A stretch of 43,148 nt of DNA from Caballeronia catudaia (lineage in GTDB: Bacteria > Pseudomonadota > Gammaproteobacteria > Burkholderiales > Burkholderiaceae): contig NZ_FCOF02000049.1 in assembly GCF_001544755.2 (NCBI RefSeq), positions 1 to 43,148 on the forward strand, in the 5' to 3' direction. Shown one piece after another: positions 1-8,650 of this stretch. The notes beneath the pieces are model-generated. The model worked only from the letters and a program-made list of their open reading frames with translations. It was not told the DNA's origin and did no database searches. Position numbers and translations under genes: made by a program. Numbering within the stretch: the stretch's first letter is position 1; every line of letters begins with the position of its first letter.

Positions 1-59
1 CGTGCGACGCGCCCTTCAAAAGGGCACGAAAAATGTGACTGTAACTAAACCCTTCAGCG

Positions 60-590
60 TGTCAGGACGCGCCGGACGGCACCAAGTCGATAGATCGTGC
101 GTCCCGCAGCGCCCGGCCGGCGCGGTTGCGGCGACACCGGACATGGCGGGCGACGACCCCGATCTGAGTCAAGCGTGTCGTCGGACTCGTCGAACTCGCC
201 CCAGAGTCCGCCTTTCACCGGTCGGAACTGCCACCGCAGATAACCCTTGCTGGCGCCGAGCTGCATCAGCTCGAGCCGGTCCGGCGCATTGTCGAGCAGA
301 TGGCGGTCGGTGGGCCGCCATCCGCATACTCCCCGAATGCCTGACGGCAGACGAGCGCTTCGCCGGCCGGCGCACCGATTAGTTGCAGGCACGTCGCTCG
401 TTACGTTCGCCCTCCCACGCCCCGAGTTGCCACGCCGCATCGACTAGCGCCGCGTCGACCGCCGAAAGCTATGCCAGTGCAGGATCGCCAGCACCGGCGT
501 GTGGACCCGTGCGACGGCAGTCACCGTGACCGCCACCAGCGGCAGGCGCACGGTATCCACTTGTTCGCGCAGCGTACCGAAAAAATCCAT
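60..590 (-). pseudogene. Remnant of a conserved hypothetical gene
   Basis: I do not recognise a named family. Read on the minus strand, coding-like sequence is spread over more than one frame. It begins at an ATG near 590 (MDFFGTLREQVDTVRLPLVA) and continues with a patch LDNAPDRLELMQLGASKGY and then FRPVKGGLWGEFDESDD near 180-290. The patches have the composition of a real globular protein, but stops and frame changes separate them, so the gene is broken. No catalytic motif is visible. The neighbours downstream are also relics (hsp20, IS4 transposase). The alternative is chance ORFs in GC-rich DNA; the tryptophan-containing patches make that less likely to me. Confidence 0.4.
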
Positions 591-804
591 GAAGCTTCCG
601 TCCCATGTATGTTGCGCAGCCTCTTGAGATTCCGATTGCGGGCACTATTTTAGGATTCGCTCAGGCAATCGCGCGACCCATCTCACAAGCGCGCTGCGTG
701 TTTCGATTTGTTGTGAGTGGTCTTCACGGACGGGCGAATTGGACCGCGTAGCCTTTGTTTGGGCTCCGTGCGGATCCCTCTCAAGGTCTCTCGAGGAGCC
801 GGTC

Positions 805-1160
805 ATGAGCGATCTTCTTTTCACGGTCCTGCTGGACGACTTCGACCGCTTCCACCGGAGGATCGCGAGCCTCTTCACGGGTTTCCCACCGGCCTGCGCG
901 CCACGCGCATCGGCACCTTTTCAGCCGTCGATAATCGGCAGCACCGACGACGCGGTCAGATCTCGCATTTGCACCCGGACTCGATCCGGTAAAGATCGAC
1001 GTCTCGATCGACGGCTCGATCGACAAAGGGTTGCTGACGATGAGCGGCGGGCGCACCGCTCAGGCGCTGACGTCCCCGATGACGCACGGATTTACGCCAA
1101 CGAGCGTTTCCTCGCCGCGTTCCGGTGGGCTATCGAATGCCAGCGTGCGGATCCCGACAG
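805..1160 (+). pseudogene. Decayed small heat-shock protein (Hsp20 family)
   Basis: The ATG at 805 is preceded by a GGAG ribosome site and opens MSDLLFTVLLDDFDRFHRRI, the expected start of a Burkholderia-type Hsp20 chaperone. Matching pieces then alternate between frames: GFPTGLRATRIGTF near 885, GLDPVKIDVSID and DKGLLTMSGGRT near 980-1050 (the alpha-crystallin core), and YANERFLAAFRW near 1095. At least three frame changes are needed to join them, so no functional chaperone is made. Hsp20 proteins normally form ATP-independent holdases of about 140 residues. The other quality-control genes in the window (ftsH at 33902, degP-like at 39555) lie far away. I am fairly sure of the family because four separate segments match in order. 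Confidence 0.75.
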
Positions 1161-1489
1161 GCGCACGGTCTCTTGCATAGTTTTGGGGAGCGCCACCATG
1201 CATGACACGCGGCAGCAAAACTCCAAGAGATTGACGATTGAAACGGAAGCGGTCCACGTGATCGATTCGGGCCGTCTAGGTCTAGGGAATCGGTTCGCTC
1301 ATCAGCCTCGCGGCGTGACTGCGCAGGCCTTCTCAGCCTTGCAATTACCCACAGTTTGCGAGCTCGAAACCGAGTTGGATATCGACTAGGCGGCGCAAAC
1401 CGCGCCAGATGACTGTATTGCCCCGGAGGCGGATCGCTGGCACGGGCGAGGTAACCACCGAGCTGTGCGAGCTTGGTAAGACTGCGCGA
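1161..1489. other. Stretch without a recognisable gene
   Basis: The open frame that covers 739-1389 is only a carry-through of the broken hsp20 gene. I see no domain, RNA or clear transposon end between the hsp20 relic and the transposase relic. Confidence 0.5.
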
Positions 1490-2196
1490 TCAAGGCGGCG
1501 CTTGGGCCGTTCGGGGCGTGTCCTTGACGACCTGGTCGAGCAGTTCGACCTCAGCTCGTGTCAGCGCAACTTGAGCGGGTGCATCGGGAGCGTATCGATT
1601 GATCATGGTCAACCAGAATATCCGCCAGCTAAAGATACAAAACACAGAAATCAGGTTGGCCAGTCGGTCGACCGACCGCAGCCTAGACTCTTCGGCTTTG
1701 CATCCAGACTTGAGAATCTTGTGAAACATCTCGATTTTCCAGCGCATCGCGTACCAGTCGAGTTTTTCGATAGCGTCGCGACGGGAGCGCACTGGCAGAT
1801 CCGTGATCAACTTCCATTTGATCGGCTTCCTATCGGTCGGTTCACCTCGTTCCGTCGCATGGATCACGGTCACTTGCAGCGCTGGATAGCGGTTTTCGCT
1901 TACCGATCGGCGGCAAGACCGTGACCTGACAATATTTAATCTCGAGAAGTGCGTGCGACGAATGGCCTTTCGTGTCTCGTGTCTCTACGCGGTGTAGCCC
2001 TTTGACCTGCACCGCAGACATTTCGTCACTCATGGTGTGCTCGCCGTCGCCGGCCAAACGGTCCTGGCAAGTTCTCACAAGAAAGTGAGTTCCTAACTCC
2101 CGTGCGGTACAGAATAATTCGTAGATGTTGCTCTCGCGATCGCCGACATGAATGCAACGATCTGGATCGTTGAAGCCGGCCGCTAACCTCTGGTTG
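1490..2196 (-). mobile_element. IS4-family (Tn5-like) transposase, C-terminal remnant
   Basis: Minus-strand reading gives HVGDRESNIYELF near 2150, then GTHFLVRTCQDRLAGDGEHT, and after a frame change near 1880 LITDLPVRSRRDAIEKLDWY followed by RWKIEMFHKILKSGC. These are the second Asp region (GDRES) and the YREK-type Glu region (IEMFHKILKSG) of Tn5/IS50-class DDE transposases. The N-terminal part with the first catalytic Asp is absent upstream of about 2196, where the intact TIM-barrel gene ends. The element is therefore truncated and frameshifted and cannot transpose. I did not find convincing inverted ends. Confidence 0.8.
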
Positions 2197-2226
2197 CAGC
2201 CGTCAGGTTACTCGTCGCGCAACTGC

Positions 2227-3084
2227 TTACCCTTCGAACTGACGAATCGTCGCGTTGTATGCGCGCGTAGCCATTTCTTCCAACGGAAGCTTGCGTTCGA
2301 CTTCAGAGAGGATTTCGACGCCCCACGGACCATCGAAGCCCGTTGCCTGAACCGCTTTGATGAAGCCCTTCACGTCGAGGACGCCTTCGCCCGGCAGGCG
2401 ACGCTTGTGGCAGGTGTCCATCCACAGCGGCTCGATTGCGTAGCGGTCCGCATCGTCCAGTTCAATGCCTTTGATGAACTCGGGCTTGATCGTGGCGATT
2501 TCCTTGAAATCGACGTTGCCGCGGCTCAGGTGCCAGATGTCAAGCAGCAGACCTGCGTTGGCCTTGTTTGCGCCTTCGACAATCGCCTTGCCCGTTTCAA
2601 TCGTGCGGACGTTGCTGAAAGGCATGACCTCCAGCATGACTTGCGTACCGCGCTTCTCAGCGTCTTCGGCCAGTTTGCCAAACTCTTCGACCATGAGCGG
2701 AACGTTCGCGGTGTCATCGCCGATACCCGGGCCGACCTTCACGATGCGCGCGCGCAGTTCTTCGGCCGCCTTGAGGTAGTAATACCGCATGCTGTCGGAC
2801 GTGCGGCGACGCTCGCCGGTTTGATACCAATCGACCAAAAATTCAAACTCAACGTGCTTGATGCCGTTGGCTTCGAGGATTCGGCGCATCTCCGCAAAGC
2901 CGATCTTGTCGACTGTTGCGTAGATATCCGAGTGAATCAGGCCGATGCCATCCCAGCCAGCTTTGGCCGCAGCCTCAACGCGGTCTTTAAAGCTGAAAGG
3001 ACTGATTTCGGTCGGACCGAACGGATAGACGTCACCCGACAACGTGAAGTAGGCGGCTACAAGTTCGACTTTGGATTTGGACAT
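2227..3084 (-). CDS. Sugar-phosphate isomerase/epimerase-type TIM-barrel protein (AP-endonuclease-2 fold)
   Basis: The 285-residue product belongs to the xylose-isomerase-like TIM-barrel superfamily that includes IolE/IolI, hydroxypyruvate isomerase and 3-dehydroshikimate dehydratases. Visible metal-site strands are HVEFEFLVDW, VMLEVMPFSN (Glu), LLLDIWHLSRG (Asp-x-x-His) and GIELDDAD, with WGVEILS near the C terminus supplying the last Glu. I chose the ATG at 3084 because GAGAGGA sits just upstream; the longer frame begins in non-conserved sequence. It is divergent from the ABC binding-protein gene, and their shared intergenic region carries the first copy of the conserved regulatory module. 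In this context it may dehydrate or isomerise the product of the Gfo/Idh dehydrogenases, as IolE does with inosose. The substrate is not determined by the sequence. Confidence 0.85.
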   Translation of the reverse strand: MSKSKVELVAAYFTLSGDVYPFGPTEISPFSFKDRVEAAAKAGWDGIGLIHSDIYATVDKIGFAEMRRILEANGIKHVEFEFLVDWYQTGERRRTSDSMRYYYLKAAEELRARIVKVGPGIGDDTANVPLMVEEFGKLAEDAEKRGTQVMLEVMPFSNVRTIETGKAIVEGANKANAGLLLDIWHLSRGNVDFKEIATIKPEFIKGIELDDADRYAIEPLWMDTCHKRRLPGEGVLDVKGFIKAVQATGFDGPWGVEILSEVERKLPLEEMATRAYNATIRQFEG

Positions 3085-3275
3085 TTGAATCCTCTCGGAA
3101 AGGGGGGCGACGCACCGGCGTGGAAGTCGCGGTTTACGATGGCCCTCACTATCTCGCAAGATTTGCGGGAGATAAACAGACCGAAAATCGACTTACAGTA
3201 GATTAGCTTTCTACAATCGATCCGCGTCTCTGCCCAAGCGCCATTGTCCGGGCGTCTGGACCGAAGGCCGGCATT

Positions 3276-3315
3276 TTTCCTGTGGAAGGAAATAAGTTTT
3301 CGCTCCGCCGCATTT
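3276..3315 (+). promoter_or_regulatory. Conserved regulatory module, copy A (LysR-box type)
   Basis: TTTCC-N7-GGAAA at 3276-3292 contains T-N11-A inside an inverted repeat, the usual form of a LysR-regulator site. It is followed at fixed spacing by TTTTCGC and GCATTT. The same arrangement recurs at 5680-5719 and 11821-11859: from the first G of GGAAA, GCATTT begins 22 nt further on in all three. The module lies in the divergent region 3085-3392, about 100 nt before the binding-protein ATG, and may also serve the divergent TIM-barrel gene. Confidence 0.7.
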
Positions 3316-3392
3316 CTCTTTCGAACCTCTCGCCTTACTGTGCCTCCTCAGAACACCAAGCCCGCTCTCAAGGAGCCCTCAGGAGACACCTC

Positions 3393-4358
3393 ATGAAATT
3401 CCGTAAATCTGTCATCTCTAGCCTTGCTCTCGCGACCATTGCCGGAGCCTTCGGTACTGGCGCAAACGCGGCCAACCCGCCACACGTTGCCCTGCTCATG
3501 CCCACGCAGAGCGTTGAATATTGGGCGCTCTACATCAAGGGCTTCCAAAAGCAGGCGGCAGCGGATGGTCTGAAGGTGGACGTGAAGGTCACCAACTACG
3601 ATGCGAACGAACAGGCCACTCAGGTCGAGCAGACGCTCGCTCAGAAGCCTGACGTGATCGTTCTCGTGCCCGTGGACTCGAGCGCAATGGTCCCGTCGAT
3701 TCGTAAGATCGACCAGGCCAAAATCCCGGTTGTCATCTCGAACTCGATGCCCGACCAGAAGTACTCGCGCTACTGGAAGGCCTTCACTGGCCCGAACGAC
3801 ATCAGCAATGGCGAAGCCGCAGCCAAGGCGATGATTCAGGGCTTCAAAGAGAAGGGTTACGGGGACAAGGGGAAGGTCATCGTCATCAACGGTCCGATGG
3901 GTACGCCTCCACAGGTGCAGCGCTATCAGGGCTTTGTTGATGGACTCAAGAAGAACGCACCCGGCATCGAGGTCGTTGGCTCCCAGCCTGCTGACTGGGA
4001 TGCAGTGAAAGCGGAAGCAGCAGCGTCGGCGCTCTTCACCCAGTTCAAAGACGTCAAGGGCGTCTACACCGAGAACGACTCACAACTGCGCGGCGTGGTC
4101 ACGGCCGCGCAACGACTCGGCCTCGACCCTTCGAAGCTGGTCATTGTGGGACACGGGTGCGACTCCGGCGGTGTCGAGGCCATCTCGGCAGGAAAGGCCT
4201 ACGCGACGGTCGAGCAATCTCCGTTCGATGATGGCGCGTACGCAGCGAAGGCGGCACTCGAGCTTGCCTCCGGGAAGACGCCCCAGGCCGTTCAGTACCT
4301 GCCGAACCCTATCGCAACGAAGGCGACCCTCAACGTCTGCTATTCCCAAAAGAAGTAA
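3393..4358 (+). CDS. Periplasmic sugar-type ABC transporter substrate-binding protein
   Basis: The 321-residue protein is a type-1 periplasmic binding protein of the ribose/xylose/inositol class (Peripla_BP_4). A Sec signal peptide is visible: basic MKFRKS, a hydrophobic stretch, then cleavage near GANA-ANPPHV. The mature start VALLMPTQSVEYWALYIKGF and the later DVIVLVPVDSSAMVPSI follow the family pattern. The ATG at 3393 is preceded by AGGAGA; the longer frame starts upstream of any plausible signal peptide. It captures ligand for the ABC ATPase and permeases encoded at 6056-9634, although a dehydrogenase gene and a terminator separate them. The ligand is probably a small polyol or sugar; the sequence does not say which. 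Confidence 0.92.
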   Translation: MKFRKSVISSLALATIAGAFGTGANAANPPHVALLMPTQSVEYWALYIKGFQKQAAADGLKVDVKVTNYDANEQATQVEQTLAQKPDVIVLVPVDSSAMVPSIRKIDQAKIPVVISNSMPDQKYSRYWKAFTGPNDISNGEAAAKAMIQGFKEKGYGDKGKVIVINGPMGTPPQVQRYQGFVDGLKKNAPGIEVVGSQPADWDAVKAEAAASALFTQFKDVKGVYTENDSQLRGVVTAAQRLGLDPSKLVIVGHGCDSGGVEAISAGKAYATVEQSPFDDGAYAAKAALELASGKTPQAVQYLPNPIATKATLNVCYSQKK

Positions 4359-4462
4359 GTCGCGCGCTGACGGTGCGCGTCTGACTCTGCGCACCTGACC
4401 GCGCGGGCGTGACGTATTCGCGACCTTTCGGGGTCGCTTCTGTATTTACAGGGAGATCAGGA

Positions 4463-5584
4463 ATGAGACGAGAAATCGGTGTAGCCGTCATCGGCACCGG
4501 GTTCATGGGCAAAGCGCACGCGCTCGCCTACAAGGCTGTGCCGAATGCGTTCCCCGATTCTTGGAAGCCGCGACTTGTGGCGGTTGCAGACGTTAGCGAA
4601 GTAGGTGCGCGCCAAGCCGCCGAGCAGTTTGGCTTCGAACGCGCAACTACCGACTGGAGAACGCTCCTCGACGATCCCGAGGTGCAGGTCGTCTCGATTA
4701 CCACGCCTTGCAGCTTGCATCGGGACATGGCGCTGGCTGCGATCGCAGCCGGCAAGCATGTGCATTGCGAGAAGCCGATCGCAGCGTCATCTTCCGACGC
4801 TTACGACATGATGAAAGCGGCAGAGGCGGCGCGGGTCGTCACTCAGGTCGGATACAACTACATCAAAAACCCCATCCTTAAGCTGGCGCGGGGCATGATT
4901 CAGTCGGGCGAGCTTGGTGACATCACCAGCTTCCGTGGCGTCCATGCAGAAGACTACATGGCCGATCCCGACATTCCCTATAGCTGGCGCACGGATCCTC
5001 AGAACGGTGCGGGTGCGCTGGCTGAAATTGGCAACCATATCGTTAGCCTGTCACGCTTCCTTCTCGGCCCGATCACGCAGATCAATGCTCAGCTCGAAAC
5101 AGTCAACAAGACTCGCCCTGTCGCACAGGGTTCTTCGGAGCGTCGAGAGGTGAAAGTCGATGACATCGCGCGGCTAATGGTCACGTTCGAGCGCGGTTGT
5201 TCGGGGTCAATGGAGGCGAACTGGGCTGCCACCGGACGGAAGATGCAGCTTGAATTTGAAGTGTTCGGAACGAAGGGCTCGCTGTTCTTCTCGCAAGAGC
5301 GCTTCAACGAACTGCAGTACTTCAAGGCGAGCAATGATCCGCGGACTTCAGGGTTTGCTCGAATCGAAGCGGGACCGGCACACCCTCCCTACGAGAATTT
5401 CACGGTCGCCGGGGGACACCAGCTTGGTTTCAACGATTTGAAGACCATCGAAATGGCGGAGTTCCTTTCCGCCATCGAACACGGCACGCCCGCCTTCCCG
5501 GACTTCCGCGAGGCATGGGAAATTCAACGGATTGTTGATGCAGCAATCCAGTCGTCGGCAGAAGAGCGTCGTATCGCCCTGTAA
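4463..5584 (+). CDS. Gfo/Idh/MocA-family NAD(P)-dependent oxidoreductase
   Basis: The 373-residue cytoplasmic dehydrogenase has an N-terminal Rossmann fold starting GVAVIGTGFMGKAHALAY (GxGxxG) and the family hallmark HCEKPIA near residue 100, whose Lys is catalytic in inositol and glucose-fructose dehydrogenases. A C-terminal beta-sheet domain contains GAGALAEIGNHIVSLSRFLL, where the His normally acts with Lys. The ATG at 4463 follows GGGAGATCAG; an upstream in-frame start lacks a ribosome site. The gap to the binding-protein gene is 104 nt with no obvious strong terminator, so they are probably co-transcribed. It may oxidise the imported polyol or glycoside to a ketone. A second member of the family is encoded at 15880. 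Confidence 0.92.
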   Translation: MRREIGVAVIGTGFMGKAHALAYKAVPNAFPDSWKPRLVAVADVSEVGARQAAEQFGFERATTDWRTLLDDPEVQVVSITTPCSLHRDMALAAIAAGKHVHCEKPIAASSSDAYDMMKAAEAARVVTQVGYNYIKNPILKLARGMIQSGELGDITSFRGVHAEDYMADPDIPYSWRTDPQNGAGALAEIGNHIVSLSRFLLGPITQINAQLETVNKTRPVAQGSSERREVKVDDIARLMVTFERGCSGSMEANWAATGRKMQLEFEVFGTKGSLFFSQERFNELQYFKASNDPRTSGFARIEAGPAHPPYENFTVAGGHQLGFNDLKTIEMAEFLSAIEHGTPAFPDFREAWEIQRIVDAAIQSSAEERRIAL

Positions 5585-5608
5585 CAACGACCGGTGGTCT
5601 CCAAGGTT

Positions 5609-5655
5609 GCGCGCGGTTTGTCAGGTGTCACCTCCTGTGGCCCGCGCGCTTTTTT
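5609..5655 (+). terminator. Intrinsic terminator after the Gfo/Idh gene
   Basis: GCGCGCGG (5609-5616) pairs with CCGCGCGC (5642-5649) and is followed by six T. A small inner hairpin, AGGTG-T-CACCT, sits in the loop. Confidence 0.7.
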
Positions 5656-5675
5656 ACGAGCACGCCGGCTGTTCC

Positions 5676-5745
5676 GATATTTCCAGTCACCGGAAATATC
5701 ATTTCGCTGCAGCGCATTTTTCTTTTTCGACCGAACGAATAATCT
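5676..5745 (+). promoter_or_regulatory. Conserved regulatory module, copy B, with possible promoter
   Basis: This is the best copy. GATATTTCC (5676-5684) and GGAAATATC (5692-5700) form a perfect 9-bp inverted repeat around a 7-bp spacer, followed by ATTTCGC and GCATTT (5714-5719). A TAATCT at 5740-5745 could be a -10, with the weak TTTTTC at 5717 as -35; that places the palindrome near -65, as in LysR-activated promoters. The rest of the 5585-6055 gap holds a terminator and then about 300 nt in which I see no gene. Confidence 0.7.
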
Positions 5746-6055
5746 GTGACTCAACAATAACGAAGCCGCTAAAGCGAGTTTCTGCTGGAGACGACACGCA
5801 TTTCTATGCTCGCAGCGATCTTTGCGAATTCCTCTCTTGTAGATCCAACCGCAGCGGCGCTGATGCGGCAGCACCCACGATTTTGTGTGTTAGCCATGAG
5901 GAGCTATGCCGCCTCAGCGCCGTTGCAAGGCTTCGTTGTTCCAAAAGTATGCCGTCACCCAAGCGCGAGCATTCACGCGTAGTAGCTCATTGAGCGTGAT
6001 AGGCATCAGCCCGTGACAGCGGACGAAGGACCGTGTCCGCCTATGGAGGAAGACA

Positions 6056-7639
6056 ATGCTGCAAGACGCAAAACCCGACGGCGATACGCTCGCCGCTCAA
6101 AGTCTGCTGTGCGCTCGCAACTTGACCAAACATTATGGTGGCGTGAAGGCGCTCACTGGCGTCAGCCTTGAGCTGGTACCCGGTGAAATTCACGCGTTGT
6201 GTGGTGAGAACGGGGCAGGCAAAAGCACCTTTATCAAGATTCTGGGTGGCCTGGTTCAGCCGGACGACGGTGAGATCACGGTCGACGGCCATCAGCTCAA
6301 ACTGGGTCAGCGCACCGACCCAAAACTCATCTCCATAGTTCACCAGGAGCTGGCTATCGTCCCGACCCTGTCGGTGCTCGATAACATCCTGCTCGGTGGC
6401 GCTGATCAGAAAGAAATCTATCGCCGCAGCCACTATCGCGATGCTGTGCGCGAGCATCTGGATTCGGTCGGGTTGTCACATGTCAAGCTCGATGCGCCCG
6501 CGTCGAGACTCAGCCTGGCCGAATGCCAGCTGATCGAAATCGCTCGTGGCATGTCGCGTCATGCAAAGGTGCTGCTGCTCGACGAGCCCACGGCCACCCT
6601 ATCGGATGCGGAGATCGTTCGCGTCTTTGAGGTCGCGCGCAAATTGCGCGATCAAGGGACTGCGATGATCTTCGTGAGCCATCGACTCGACGAAGTGTTC
6701 GCGCTCACCGACCGCGTGACGGTTTTCCGAAACGGTCAGCACGTTCTGACGCAACGCACCGCTGATATGACCACCGCGGAGGTCGTCAAGGCGATGATCG
6801 GGCGCGAGCTGGTACATAACCAGGTCAAGCCGCCGGAAAGTCGCGCTCATGTCACGCCTCGTCTCGAGATCGACAATCTGAGCGTCGACGGAAAGATCAA
6901 GGACCTGTCGCTCAAAGTGGCGCCAGGAGAGATTGTCGCTGTGGTTGGCCAGTTGGGCTCCGGCGCGGAAGTTCTTGTTGAAGCGCTTGCCGGCCTTCGC
7001 GGCGATATCTCGCACGCTGTGAAGCTGGACGGTCAGGCGGTCAAACTCGATAGCATTCGCGGTTCCCTGCGTGCGGGCATTGCATACGTCGCCGAGGACC
7101 GCGCCGACAAAGGCGTCTTTCTGGACGCACCGATCGCGATCAATATCACGGCCTCGGTCATGGGAAAGTTCACCCGGGCGGGCGTCATGCGACGAGCGGC
7201 CGAGCAGGAAGAGGCGCGCCGTCTCGCGTCGATGTTCACCATCGATCCGAAGCGCCTTCCGCACGAGGTATCGACGCTTAGCGGTGGAAATCAACAAAAG
7301 GTTTCGCTCGCCAAGGCCGTCGCCCTGTCGCCGCGCCTCTTGCTGCTCAATGAGCCGACGCGCGGCGTGGATATCGGAGCGCGAAGCGAAATTTACGCGA
7401 CGCTGCGCAAGATGGCGGACGAAGGCCTTGCGATCGTCTTCTACTCGACCGATCTCGAAGAAATTCTCGAGCTTGCAGATACGGTAATGACCGTTTTCCG
7501 GGGCCGAATGGTCCGTCACAAACCCCGATTCGAGATCGACGGCGACACGCTCCTGCATGACATCGTCGCTGGCGACAGTGACGCATCTCATGCGCATGTC
7601 TCGTTCCGAAACCCTTCTGTTGAGGTGGGTAATGCATAA
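6056..7639 (+). CDS. Sugar-type ABC transporter ATP-binding protein (two fused ABC domains)
   Basis: The 527-residue cytoplasmic ATPase has the RbsA/XylG/MglA duplicated architecture. Domain 1 has Walker A GENGAGKST (residues 50-58), a slightly unusual signature LSLAECQ and Walker B VLLLDEPTATLS. Domain 2 has a degenerate Walker A (GQLGSGAEV, no Lys) as is normal for this family, signature LSGGNQQK and a Walker B that reads LLLLNEPTRGVD, with Asn in place of the usual Asp. Length fits the family (about 500). The start at 6056 follows GGAGGA. Its stop codon overlaps the start of the next permease, so the two are translationally coupled. It energises uptake of the ligand of the binding protein at 3393. 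Confidence 0.95.
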   Translation: MLQDAKPDGDTLAAQSLLCARNLTKHYGGVKALTGVSLELVPGEIHALCGENGAGKSTFIKILGGLVQPDDGEITVDGHQLKLGQRTDPKLISIVHQELAIVPTLSVLDNILLGGADQKEIYRRSHYRDAVREHLDSVGLSHVKLDAPASRLSLAECQLIEIARGMSRHAKVLLLDEPTATLSDAEIVRVFEVARKLRDQGTAMIFVSHRLDEVFALTDRVTVFRNGQHVLTQRTADMTTAEVVKAMIGRELVHNQVKPPESRAHVTPRLEIDNLSVDGKIKDLSLKVAPGEIVAVVGQLGSGAEVLVEALAGLRGDISHAVKLDGQAVKLDSIRGSLRAGIAYVAEDRADKGVFLDAPIAINITASVMGKFTRAGVMRRAAEQEEARRLASMFTIDPKRLPHEVSTLSGGNQQKVSLAKAVALSPRLLLLNEPTRGVDIGARSEIYATLRKMADEGLAIVFYSTDLEEILELADTVMTVFRGRMVRHKPRFEIDGDTLLHDIVAGDSDASHAHVSFRNPSVEVGNA

Positions 7640-8642
7640 GACCGCTTTGGAACCCGCAACGCAGGTGTCTTCAACCACGCTGCGACGTTGGGCAGCCGCG
7701 CTGTTCGGCACGACCAGTATTCATGCGGCGTCAATTCGAATCGCAACCGTTCTTCTGATCGCGATCGCGGCAGGCGTCGTTCCACACTTTACGGAGTTCG
7801 GCAACGTTCAATCTCTGATGTACTCCGTGGCTGCCGTGGGCATCGGTGCGATTGGCATGGCGCTTGTCACGCTCAGCGGCAACCTGTTCATGCTGTCGAT
7901 GGGCGCAACCGCGGCAGTGTCGACCGTGATGTTCGCCGCATTGATCCATTTAGGTCTCGGCGCGACGTTGTTGCTCGTGGTGTTGAGTGGACTTCTTATG
8001 GGCGCGGTGCAGGGCGGCATCATCGCCCTAGGAAAAGCCAATCCCATCATCACGACCATCGCGACCTCATCGATCATCATCGGGACGGGCGTGATCTACA
8101 CCGGAGGGCTGACGATCATCGGGCAGGGCGACGCGACGTGGCTCGGCCAAGGAAAGCTGTTTGGCTGGTTGCCGAATCAGATCATCGTGTTAGCCATTTT
8201 CGCGGCGATAGCGAGCTTTATTCTGCAGAAGTCGCGCATCGGCCGCGAGATTCGACTCATTGGTATGCGCGCTGAAGTCGCACGCATCGCGGGTCTTCGC
8301 CTGTTGCTGGCGACGCTCGTTTGTTATGGCTTTGCCGGGGCTGCCGCTGCGCTTGCGGGATCGTTGATCGCCTCTTCTTCGGCGCAGGGCAATCTGACCT
8401 ACGGCATCGACCTCGATTTCAACGCGATTGCCGCAGTGCTCGTCGGAGGCATCTCGATTCGCGGCGGACGCGGGCAGATTTCGGATGCGGTGACCGGCGC
8501 CATTTTCCTGGCCGTCATCAGTAACGTTCTGCTGGTCAGCGGAGTCAGTTACGAGTATCAGCTGGTCGCCAAGGGCATCGTGGTTCTTGCGGCAGTGGTG
8601 TTCGGTGCATTGCTCGCCCGGATTGGTCCGGGTCGGAAGTAA
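7632..8642 (+). CDS. Sugar-type ABC transporter permease 1
   Basis: The 336-residue inner-membrane protein of the BPD_transp_2 (RbsC-like) family has about 8-10 hydrophobic segments, e.g. VGIGAIGMALVTLSGNLF and TLLLVVLSGLLMGAV. The characteristic late motif DLDFNAIAAVLVGGISIRGG is the conserved region that contacts the ATPase. I chose the ATG at 7632, which overlaps the stop of the ATPase gene by eight bases and has GAGGTGGG in front; the longer frame runs inside the ATPase gene. It pairs with the second permease to form a heterodimeric channel. Confidence 0.93.
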   Translation: MHKTALEPATQVSSTTLRRWAAALFGTTSIHAASIRIATVLLIAIAAGVVPHFTEFGNVQSLMYSVAAVGIGAIGMALVTLSGNLFMLSMGATAAVSTVMFAALIHLGLGATLLLVVLSGLLMGAVQGGIIALGKANPIITTIATSSIIIGTGVIYTGGLTIIGQGDATWLGQGKLFGWLPNQIIVLAIFAAIASFILQKSRIGREIRLIGMRAEVARIAGLRLLLATLVCYGFAGAAAALAGSLIASSSAQGNLTYGIDLDFNAIAAVLVGGISIRGGRGQISDAVTGAIFLAVISNVLLVSGVSYEYQLVAKGIVVLAAVVFGALLARIGPGRK

Positions 8643-8650
8643 CAGGAGAT

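Noticed and set aside
1..40. Hairpin GCCCTT-CAA-AAGGGC followed by a short A run as a terminator
   Set aside because: The stem is short, no gene end can be seen and the T tract is missing on either useful side.
2152..3201. Long plus-strand frame of 349 codons
   Set aside because: It is the antisense of the TIM-barrel gene, which has conserved motifs and a ribosome site; the plus frame has none.
6599..7711. 370-codon minus-strand frame
   Set aside because: Antisense shadow of the ABC ATPase gene; no domain features.
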